From positions 466,501 to 530,500 of the forward strand of contig NW_026732312.1 of NCBI RefSeq assembly GCF_028476545.1: a stretch of 64,000 nucleotides of DNA. The letters run 5' to 3'. The translations under genes were made by a program, and so were the position numbers. Positions 26,083-36,021 of the stretch are shown one piece after another. A model generated the notes under the pieces. The model was not told the DNA's origin and made no database searches. It saw only the letters and a list, made by a program, of their open reading frames with translations. Source of the DNA: Physella acuta (Eukaryota; Mollusca; Gastropoda; Physidae). Position 1 is the stretch's first letter; the number at the start of each line of letters is the position of its first letter.

Positions 26083-26650
26083 ACCTGACTCACTGAGTCC
26101 ACCCAGCTCTTATGGGTACCTGACTCACTGAGTCCACCCAGCTCTTATGGGTACCTGACTCACTGAGTCCACCCAGCTCTTATGGGTACCTGACTCACTG
26201 AGTCCACCCAGCTCTTATGGGTACCTGACTCACTGAGTCCACCCAGCTCTTATGGGTACCTGACTCACTGAGTCCACCCAGCTCTTATGGGTACCTGACT
26301 CACTGAGTCCACCCAGCTCTTATGGGTACCTGACTCACTGAGTCCACCCAGCTCTTATGGGTACCTGACTCACTGAGTCCACCCAGCTCTTATGGGTACC
26401 TGACTCACTGAGTCCACCCAGCTCTTATGGGTACCTGACTCACTGAGTCCACCCAGCTCTTATGGGTACCTGACTCACTGAGTCCACCCAGCTCTGATGG
26501 GTACCCGACTCACTGACTCCACCCAGCTCTGATGGGTACCCGACTCACTGAGTTCACCCAGCTCTGATGGGTACCTGACTCACTGAGTCCACCCAACTCT
26601 GATGGGCACCTGACTCACTGAGTCCACCCAGCTCTGACGGGTACCTGACT
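26083..26650 (+). repeat. 35-bp array grown inside a SINE
   Basis: Central copies are identical (CCCAGCTCTTATGGGTACCT) while both edges carry the ancestral GATGGG or other substitutions, the expected pattern of recent central expansion. Confidence 0.93.
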
Positions 26651-26717
26651 CAAGTTAGGGAAACTAAAGGCGGCTGGGAAGAGTGCTGACAACACTATCC
26701 ATTTATATACCAAGGTC

Positions 26718-26935
26718 CAGTGTTTCTTCCTGACTTTTTTCTCCGGGGGGGGGGGGGGGGGCTTTTGAAATTTTCGGGGGGGGGGGGGGTGGCGATCAAC
26801 ATTTGGGGGGGGGGCGGATACTGTCTAAAGTGTATGTTTACTATATAAAATCCATCTCGTTCGGGGGGGGGGGGGGCGGTAGACTTACTTCGCCCCCCCC
26901 CCCCCCCCCCGAAGAGATGCCTGGAAGAAACTCTG
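26718..26935 (+). mobile_element. hAT-like MITE with poly-G/C tracts
   Basis: Ends CAGTGTTTCTTCC and GGAAGAAACTCTG are inverted repeats, flanked by the perfect 8-bp duplication CCAAGGTC (26710-26717, 26936-26943). Long G tracts interrupt it (after TTCTCC, TTTTC and TCGTTC) and the last quarter carries a C tract. It inserted into the SINE at 25975-27000, so it is younger than that SINE. Confidence 0.93.
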
Positions 26936-27761
26936 CCAAGGTCAATAAAACAGGTGAACCCTCCTCTACCTGCCCCATAGACCCCATATGGCATGAATGG
27001 GTTCTATACTTTTTATGTCATAAGAAAGTTCTTAGCGCATTATGACTCACATACAGTCAAACTAAATACAAGCGTTTAAATATATCAACGCCTGTCGGGC
27101 ACCAAAACACAAGTCTTGGCATCAACACAAGAGCCTACTTTCACTTCCGCTGTTTCCGGTTCCCCCTTTGAAAGGTCTCCACAGTATAGCTCCAATCTCC
27201 AGCGTCAATCTACATCCCAATACAGCTTTCAATTTCGCCAACAGTTGCTACTTTATGATTCTATTTATAGATCCACCTACCCTAATCTTTGAACCCACAT
27301 CACGATAACAATCGCAGATAACTCGTCTCTGACTCGTCCACTCCACAGTGTAATGCAATTATTCAGCTCAGGTCATAGGCTACCATAGGATACATACATT
27401 TCCGTAAGTAATTAATTTTTCCTTCTGTACGGAATTCTGTTTATTTTATGTAACAAAGGGTGAAATTTAACACATCTAAGATGTAAGATCATTTAAATAA
27501 ATTAATTTTATCTACACGTGGTTTGGTGATTAAATTTTTGTAACAAATTGCGTGTTTTTTTTTCGTTTAAATTTTCGAACATTCATTACGCCTGATGTTA
27601 AACAATTTTTTAAAATTTTATCGTCGTATACCAATTTGTTAAAAAGTCAGACACCCCCTTCCCTCTCCCCCTCTCCTAAAGATGAATACACGGTTTCCAC
27701 TTCTCCCCACATAATTATCGTAGTCCTAACATGAAAAATAACATTGGTTGATCATTTTTGA

Positions 27762-27920
<159 letters not shown>

Positions 27921-28106
27921 TTGTTTTAAAAGTGTTTTTAATAACTAGTTAGTACACATTCAAAAGTATTGAATTTCTCCTCAGTTAAAATACTCTTTTG
28001 ATTTGTTTACAGCACTATTCTATGAACAAAACAAAACTACTAAGGTGAATTAGTTGAGAGGTCACATAGTTTTCACGTCGTGTTGTGTAGAAATAGAATA
28101 TAAACA

Positions 28107-30918
28107 ATGGACGGGGATTTGCTGGGACTGGGATTCGAACCAGCGCCGTCCCAAGCTCCGAGCTCTACCGCTCAGCCTCCAACCGAGGCTGCACCACCAA
28201 CTGTAGCACCACCAGCTGTAGCACCACCAGCTGTAGCACCACCAGCTGTAGCACCACCAGCTGTAGCCCCAGCTCCCCTCCCTGCGGCAGAGGTCAGCCC
28301 ACCCTCCCCACAAAAACAGGAAGTGACGTCGGCGCCTGAAACAAAACCGGAAGTGAGCGCTTCAGATGCAGACCTGAAACAAATCGAGGCTAAATTCGGA
28401 GGTCAATGGAAGCTTGTGCGGTCTGATCCATATGACGAATACCTAAAGGCTGTCGGTGAGACTTGTGCTCTTGGTCTATTGCTACTGTTGATTGGTCCGG
28501 CTTGTTTTAGGATTGGGGCTGACTTTAAGACCATCTGGGTTAGGGATACTATACACATTTCTCACATTTTATTCACCTTTTTTCTAAGAGTATTTTTTTT
28601 TGTTTAGTCCTTCTTGTTGTAATGAAGAAGAATATACTGGACAATATTTTTCAATTGTAAAGTAGAAACTCAAAAAGAGTAAGTTACTTTGCCGATTTAT
28701 CGAATTAGATGCCAAATTTTGTTCTGTTTTAGATTTGTATATAAAATAATATAGACTATAGAACACAGCTATAAAATCACGTTGAACTAGTTGTTAGGGC
28801 GTCGTTAAAAAACGACTTCAAACTCCTAGGGGATCTAGGGTTCGGACTTTTGAGATGATGTGCATTTAAAAAAAGTTATTTCATGAACTGAATTTCAGCC
28901 GTTAGCCTAGTTTGCGTGAATTAAAGACTTTATTTGTACATTTCAATACAAATTAATTAATAAAATTAATGTTAACAGATCTCGTGGTTGTAAAAATAAA
29001 AACTGCGCTTTTGAGGAGCTTAGTAGCCTTAGGGGGGGGGGGGGGGTAGGGGTGGAAGAGGGGGGATGTCATTTAAGGGAGGCGGGGAGTCTGTCTTTTT
29101 GTGATCATGGGGAGCTCGTGAATAAAATTCGTTTTTTTAAAAGCTCGACGTCCTTTATGGATGACCCCCCTTGATAAATAATTTTTACGATCCCAGGTAT
29201 CAATTTTTTCAACCGTAAGGTGGCCGGAAGTGGGGCGCCGGAAGAAATTTTCTTGGTGAAAGATGGCCGCATCTACATCAGCTTCCGGTCGACGTTCCAC
29301 AACCAGAACTACGTCTTCACCCTGGGGGAGACGGTGGAGAACTTGGTGGAGAAGTCACGACAGAGCGTGAGTACACACGGTTAAACACACTGCTGGTGGC
29401 TTTAACGGGGTGGTTAAACACACACTGATGGGTTTAACGGAGTGGTCAAACACACACATGTGTTTAACAGAATAATTAAACACACACCTGCGTTTAACAG
29501 GCGTGGCCTAGAGGTAGAGCGCTAGACTACTAACCCGAAAGTCTCGAGTACGAATGCCGGGTTCAAATTAGTGGAAGGTCGCTGAGTCAACCCAGCTCCG
29601 AAGGGTACCTAACTGGGCAAGTTGATAACCACACTATTCATTAATATGCCGAGGTCATAGAAACAGGTGAACTCTACTTCACTTGCCCCATGGACCGTAG
29701 AGGGAACATGAGTTTAACAGACGAGTTAATCCCCGACTTGTGACTTAACGGAACAGATCCAGATATGAAGGTGAGCAACCACTTTATTTTCCCCAGGTGT
29801 TCACAACTTTCAAGGACGGCAAGCTAATCCTGCAAATGACACCCGTAGAGGAGGGGTGGGGCAAAACACAGGAGGTCGTCTGGGACGTTAATAATCTGGG
29901 GGAGCATGAAGTGGTGAGTTGATGGGGTGGGGAAGCATGAAGTGGTGAGTTGATGGGGTGGGGGAGCATGAAGTGGTGAGTTGAGGGGTGGGGGAGTATG
30001 GTGGTGAGTTGAGGGGTGGGGGAGGATAGTGGTGAGTTGAGGGGTGGGGGAGCATGAAGTGGTGAGTTGAGGGGTGGGGGAGCATGAAGTGGTGAGTTGA
30101 GGGGTGGGGGAGCATGAAGTGGTGAGTTGAGGGGTGGGGGAGCATGAAGTGGTGAGTTGAGTGGTGGGGGAGGATGGTGGTGAGGGGTGGGGGAGGATGG
30201 TGGTGAGTTGAGGGGTGGGGGAGGATGGTGGTGAGTTGAGGGGTGGGGGACGATGAGGGGCGGGGGGGGGGGGGTTAGGGGTTGGGGAGCATGAAGTTGA
30301 GAGTTGAGGGGTGTGGGAGCATGAAGTGGTGAGTTGAGGGGTGGGGGAGCATGAAGTGGTGAGTTGAGGGGTGGGGAGGATGGTGGTGAGTTGAGGGGTG
30401 GGGGAGGATGGTGGTGAGTTGAGGGGTAGGTGAGGATGGTGGTGAGTTGAGGGGTGGGGGAGGATGGTGGTGAGTTAAGGGGTGGGGGAGGATGGTGGTG
30501 AGTTGAGGGGTGGGGGAGGATGGTGGTGAGTTAAGGGGTGGGGGAGGATGGTGGTGAGTTGAGGGTGGGGGAGGATGGTGGTGAGTTGAGGGTGGGGGAG
30601 GATGGTGGTGAGTTGAGGGGTGGGGATGACGGTGGTGAGGAGGGGTGGGGAGGATGGTGGTAAGTTGAGGGGTGGGGTAGTATTGTAGTGAGTTGATGGG
30701 GTAGGGGAGGATGGTGTGGTGAGTTTATGGGGTGGTGGAGCATGAAGTATTTAATTAATGGGGTGGGGGAGCTTGGTATGGTGAGTTGATTGCTGGAGAT
30801 AATTTTCTAATTCCACGTTTTCTTTGATCAGATCTACACGTGTGGAAGTGCAACCTGCAGACGATATTTTGCCAAAATGTTGGCGGCGACGGGCCTGGAA
30901 CCCCCACCATTGACGTGA
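28107..30918 (+). CDS. Fatty-acid-binding protein with Pro/Ala-rich N-terminal extension
   Basis: FABPs are small cytosolic beta-barrel carriers of fatty acids and retinoids. Exons: 28107-28455, 29197-29366, 29797-29913, 30832-30918 (240 residues, TGA stop). The core (about residues 94-240) reads FGGQWKLVRSDPYDEYLKAV, GINFFNRKVAGSG, DGKLILQMTPVEEGWGKTQE, EVVWDVN and TCGSATCRRYFAKM. The introns fall where the family's three conserved introns lie. In the ligand-carboxylate motif Arg-x-Tyr (CTRTYEK in vertebrates) the Tyr position appears to be Phe (CRRYF). The first ~90 residues (MDGDLLGLGF, then PPAVA repeats from a 15-bp coding minisatellite at 28195-28270) have no counterpart in the usual ~132-residue family. 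Start: first ATG in frame, TATAAACAATGG context. Confidence 0.9.
28456..29196 (+). other. FABP intron 1 with element end
   Basis: A G tract (29033-29046) and GACGTCCTTTATGGATGACC (29148-29167), resembling the element end at 11658, lie just before the exon 2 acceptor TCCCAG. Otherwise AT-rich unique sequence. Confidence 0.5.
29498..29712 (+). mobile_element. SINE family B, nearly full length
   Basis: Head GGCGTGGCCTAGAGGTAGAG with a B-box-like GGGTTCAAATTAG, then GAGTCAACCCAGCTCCGAAG, GGTACCTAACTGG and the end AAACAGGTGAACTCTACTTC. It lies in FABP intron 2 and gives a good reference for the family. Confidence 0.85.
29914..30780 (+). repeat. Minisatellite made of the FABP exon 3 end and splice donor
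   Basis: True exon 3 ends GAGCATGAAGTG|GTGAGTTGA at 29913. The intron begins with about 28 units of ~30 bp, many with the same exon bases and donor (GCATGAAGTGGTGAGTTGAG) and others with GGATGGTGGTGAGTTGAG. Nearly every unit keeps GGTGAGTT, so a row of strong decoy donors follows the true one. The array nearly fills intron 3. Confidence 0.95.
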
Positions 30919-31093
30919 TAGGATTCCACTGGTGTTTTGTTAAATGATTGTATATAGAGTGGGGCACCCACTGTGGCCAGGCAAGGGGTTTAGTCACGTG
31001 GTTTGGTCACGTGCGTTGTTCAGATAATTCTGGGAAGATTTCTGTTTTTATTTTTCCAATGCAATAGTCTCATGATGAAAGTAACAATGTTCC

Positions 31094-31099
31094 AATAAA
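31094..31099 (+). terminator. Polyadenylation signal AATAAA of the FABP gene
   Basis: TTCCAATAAAGGAACTG lies 175 bp after the stop codon, with T-rich sequence following. Confidence 0.75.
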
Positions 31100-31370
31100 G
31101 GAACTGAGTATTTTTTTAAAATCCATCTTCTCTTTTTGTCTTTTTTTTTGTCACTTTGTGTGAGTTTTTGTTTTAACTATTCACTGCGCTCTATAGACAT
31201 CAACACGGAAGCAAAAGTTGCATGCTCAAAAGTTATGAGCTGTTTCCTAACACTGTAACTAGTTAGAAGATTGTTTATGGAAATGCAATCGCTACATTAT
31301 TTGACCAGTCAAGCTACATTCACAACTCTGATCCTACACATACACACACAACATGACATTAGCGTTGTAT

Positions 31371-31376
31371 TTTATT
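31371..31376 (-). terminator. Possible polyadenylation signal of chitin synthase
   Basis: On the minus strand this reads AATAAA. It is beyond the 3' array (31985-33505), so if used the mRNA would carry the whole array as 3' UTR. FABP and chitin synthase are convergent and end within about 300 bp of each other. Confidence 0.4.
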
Positions 31377-31399
31377 TACATTCAGGATATCAACCAAAT

Positions 31400-31984
31400 T
31401 TAAAATAAACAATAAATGTTCTCATAATTTGGCCTTCTTGTATTTCAGTGTATCACAGCTACCTGTTACTTTACCATTGACTGTGCTATTAAGCTGCTAT
31501 TTACATCAATCTTTCTCACTAAACAATAGACTGTAAATAAACTGAACATTGTCAGTACAACAAATACACCACTAAAATGAATGTTACATTTTGTAATAGC
31601 CTACTAACTTTGCTTACAATGATTTCACTACATTTAATGCTATTGCAGAGAATATTGTACGCCTACGGTCTTATCCTGCTCTACAGAATCAACTTGATGG
31701 GTAAATGGCGGTGATTGGGTGGGGGAGGGATAATTAACTACAAACCCTCAAAACATTTTTTTTTAAAACCATAAGAAAATATACATTGTTCTTTAAATAT
31801 GGCTACTCCAAAAAATTTGCAGGAAGGGTCGCAGAAATTTGTCTCTAACACGCTCCGTGTGTAGACCACATTTTTAGCTTTGTGTGGAAAAATGCATTTG
31901 TTATTGCAGTTGAGTAAGCGGTTACATTATTTGAATTAACACATTTACATTCTGAGTGTAGTGAATAATTCATAAGTATGCTCA
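31400..31984. other. Convergent intergenic or 3'-UTR sequence
   Basis: AT-rich unique sequence between the FABP polyadenylation signal and the 48-bp array; no other gene seen. Confidence 0.45.
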
Positions 31985-33540
31985 AAGTTGATGAACTCAT
32001 TGACATTCTCCTTCAACTGTTGTTGTGGCTAGGTCTTGATGTAGTCACTGACATTTTCCTTCAACTGTTGATGTGGCTAGGTCTTGATGTAGTCACTGAC
32101 ATTTTCCTTCAGCTGTTGATGTAGCTAGGTCTTGATGTAGTCACTGACATTTTCCTTCAACTGTCGATGTGGCTAGGTCTTGATGTAGTCACTGACATTT
32201 TCCTTCAAGTATTGTGGCTAGGTCTTGATGTAGTCACTGACATTTTCCTTCAACTGTTGATGTGGCTAGGTCTTGATGTAGTCACTGACATTTTCCTTCA
32301 ACTGTTGATGTGGCTAGGTCTTGATGTAGTCACTGACATTTTCCTTCAGCTGTTGATGTAGCTAGGTCTTGATGTAGTCACTGACATTTTCCTTCAACTG
32401 TTGATGTAGCTAGGTCTTGATGTAGTCACTGACATTTTCCTTCAAGTGTTGTGGCTAGGTCTTGATGTAGTCACTGACATTTTCCTTCAACTGTCGATGT
32501 GGCTAGGTCTTGATGTAGTCACTGACATTTTCCTTCAAGTATTGTGGCTAGGTCTTGATGTAGTCACTGACATTCTCCTTCAACTGTTGATGTGGCTAGG
32601 TCTTGATGTAGTCACTGACATTTTCTTTCAACTGTTGATGTGGCTAGGTCTTGATGTAGTTATTGACATTTTCCTTCAACTGTCGATGTGGCTAGGTCTT
32701 GATGTAGTCACTGACATTTTCCTTCAAGTATTGTGGCTAGGTCTTGATGTAGTCACTGACATTCTCCTTCAACTTTTATTGTGGCTAGGTCTTGATGTAG
32801 TCACTGACATTTTCCTTCAACTGTTGATGTGGCTAGGTCTTGATGTAGTCACTGACATTCTCCTTCAACTTTTATTGTGGCTAGGTCTTGATGTAGTCAC
32901 TGACATTTTGATTCAACTGTCGATGTAGCTAGGTCTTAATGTAGTCACTGACATTCTCCTTTAACTGTCTATGTCTCTAAGTCTTGATGTAGTCACTGAC
33001 ATTTTCCTTCAACTGTCTATGTCTCTAAGTCTTGATGTAGTCACTGACATTTTCCTTCAGCTGTTGATGTGGCTAGGTCTTGATGTAGTCACTGACATTT
33101 TCCTTCAGCTGTTGATGTAGCTAGGTCTTGATGTAGTCACTGACATTTTCCTTCAACTGTTGATGTAGCTAGGTCTTGATGTAGTCACTGACATTTTCCT
33201 TCAGCTGTTGATGTGGCTAGGTCTTGATGTAGTCACTGACATTTTCCTTCAACTGTTGATGTAGCTAGGTCTTGATGTAGTCACTGACATTTTCCTTCAA
33301 GTGTTGTGGCTAGGTCTTGATGTAGTCACTGACATTTTCCTTCAGCTGTTGATGTGGCTAGGTCTTGATGTAGTCACTGACATTTTCCTCTAACTTTGTC
33401 TCGATGTGGCTAGGTCTTGATGTAGTCACTGACATTTTCCTATAACCGTCGATGTCGCTAAGTCTTGATGTACTCATTGACATTCTCCTTCAACTGTCGA
33501 TGTGGCTAGGTCTTGATGTAGTCACTGACATTTTCCTTCA
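31985..33540 (-). repeat. 48-bp array built from the chitin synthase stop-codon region
   Basis: About 32 units. On the minus strand each unit contains CTGAAGGAAAATGTCAGTGA and ACATCAAGACCTAG, i.e. the last codons QLKENVSDYIKT and TAG stop of the chitin synthase at 33506, followed by CCACATCAACAG. The right-most unit is the true gene end. Some units lack 3 bp (ATTGTGG for ACTGTTGATGTGG). Confidence 0.94.
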
Positions 33541-35952
33541 GCTGTGCCTCAATGACGCTGTTAAACTTGTAGCATGTTAGCCCCACTAGCTGCACGAGTA
33601 AGGAGAAGCTAAAGACGGCGGCAACCAAATAACAAATGACGTCACTTCCGGCCAGCAGGTAGATGAGGCTAAGGGAGACAAACCAGACCAAGTTGGAAGC
33701 GACCAGCCCGGACATGGCTTGGCGACGCAGACGACTCAAATCGTCTGCCAACTGGGGTCCAGATTTGCCGTTGTTGACGTAGTTGCCGATGACGTTGTGC
33801 TGAAGATTCTTCCAGAACTTGTTCTCTTTGCTGTCGGTGTCCTCCATGTTTGGGAGGGAGTCAACATCAAGGGAGTAATCTGTCAATCATAAGAGGATGA
33901 CATTTGTCTTTGTAAACAATTATGAGAGGGATGACATTTGTCTTTATAAACAATTATAAGAGGGATGACATTTGTCTTTGTAAACAATTATGAGAGGGAT
34001 GACATTTGTCTTGATAAACAATTATAAGAGGGATGACATTTTTCTTGATAAACAATTATAAGAGGGATGACATTTGTCTTTATAAACAATTATAAGAGGG
34101 ATGACATTTGTCTTTATAAACAATTATAAGAGGGATGACATTTGTCTTTATAAACAATTATAAGAGGGATGACATTTGTCTTTATAAACAATTATAAGAG
34201 GATGAAATGTGACTTTATAAACAATTATAAGAGTGATGACATTTGCTATATAAACAATTATAAGAGGGATGACATTTGTCTATATAAACAATTATAAGAG
34301 GGATGACATTTGTCTTGATGAACAACTATAAGATGGGTGACATTAGTCTTGATAAACAATTATAAGAGGGATGACATTTGTCTTTGTAAACAATTATAAG
34401 AGGGATGACATTTGTCTTGATAAACAATTATAAGAGGGATGACATTTGTCTTTGTAAACAATTATAAGAGGGATGACATTTGTCTTTGTAAACAATTATA
34501 AGAGGGACGACATTTGTCTTGATAAACAATTTTAAAAGGGATGACATTTGTTTACCTAAATTGTTTACCTATACTTTACCTTAATTGTTTACCTGTATTT
34601 TACCTCAGCTATATACCTGTATGTAACCTATCTAAAAACAAATCCTCATCCTGTATTCTACCTCAATTGTTTACCTGTATTTTACCTCACCTATGTACCT
34701 GTATGTAAACCTACCTAAAAAAAAATCCTCATCCCGTAGTTTACCTAAATTGTTTACCTATACTTTACCTTAATTGTTTACCTGTATTCTACCTCACCTA
34801 TGTACCTGAATGTAAACCTACCTAAAAACAAATCCTCATCCCGTAGTTTACCTAAATTGTTTACCTATACTTTACCTAAATTGTTTACCTGTATTTTACC
34901 TCACCTATTTACCTGTATGTAAACCTACCTGAAAACAAATCCTCATCCTGGAGTTCACCAAAATTGTTTACCTGTAGTTTAGCTCAACTATTTACCTGTA
35001 TTTTACCTCACCTATGTACCTGTATGTAAACCTACCTAAAATAAATCCTCATCCTGTATTTTACCTCACCTATGTACCTGTATATTGTAAACCTACCTAA
35101 AAACAAATCATCATCCTGTAGTTTACCTGAATTGTTTACCTGTAATTTACCTCCATTGTTTACCTGTAGTTTACCTCAACTATTTACCTGTATGTAAACC
35201 TACCTAAAAACAAATCATCATCCTGTAGTTTAGCTGAATTGTTTACCTGTAGTTTACCTCACCTATGTACCTGTATGTAAACCTACCTAAAAACAAATCC
35301 TCATCCTGTAGTTTACCTGAATTGTTTACCTGTAGTTTACCTCAACTATTTACCTGTAGTTTACCTAAATAGTTTACCTGTAGTTTACCTCACCTATGTA
35401 CCTGTATATTGTAAACCTACCTAAAAACAAATCCTCATCCTGTAGTTTACCTGAATTGTTTACCTGTAGTTTACCTCAACTATTTACCTGTAGTTTACCT
35501 AAATAGTTTACCTGTAGTTTACCTCACCTATGTACCTGTATATTGTAAACCTACCTAAAAACAAATCCTCATCCTGTAGTTTACCTGAATTGTTTACCTG
35601 TAGTTTACCTCAACTATTTACCTGTAGTTTACCTAAATAGTTTACCTGTAGTTTACCTCACCTATGTACCTGTATATTGTAAACCTACCTAAAAACAAAT
35701 CCTCATCCTGTAGTTTACCTGAATTGTTTACCTGTAGTTTACCTCAACTATTTACCTGTAGTTTACCTAAATAGTTTACCTGTAGTTTACCTCACCTATG
35801 TACCTGTATGTAAACCTACCTAAAAACAAATCCTCATCCTCCTCCACCTGAGGCTGCTGACAACATCCATGTGACCCCGCCTGAGAAAATATGAGCGTCA
35901 ATATCTTACACTGGTGTAGGCAGGGAGGATGTGGAGAGGAAGGGGTTCGAAC

Positions 35953-36021
<69 letters not shown>

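Larger units (their letters stand above)
25975..27000 (+). mobile_element. SINE family B with internal 35-bp array and nested MITE
   Basis: A tRNA-like head (GGTCGAATAGTTGAGCGATC, then CTCGGGCTCGAGTCCG) is followed by the family B body CCACCCAGCTCTGATGGGTA. That body segment has expanded in place to about 16 tandem 35-bp copies (26083-26650). The SINE continues TTAGGGAAACTAAAGGCGGC, is split by a MITE at 26718-26935, and resumes as AAACAGGTGAACCCTCC. Confidence 0.85.

Noticed and set aside
26695-27045. Frames with Gly or Pro runs
   Set aside because: They are readings of the G/C tracts in hAT-like MITEs (also at 42566-42855, 51975-52205, 55510-55831).
31985-33540. CRISPR-like regular repeats
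   Set aside because: Units are contiguous with no unique spacers and derive from the chitin synthase 3' end; the genome is eukaryotic. The same holds for 33885-34555, 53775-54290 and 61985-62272.
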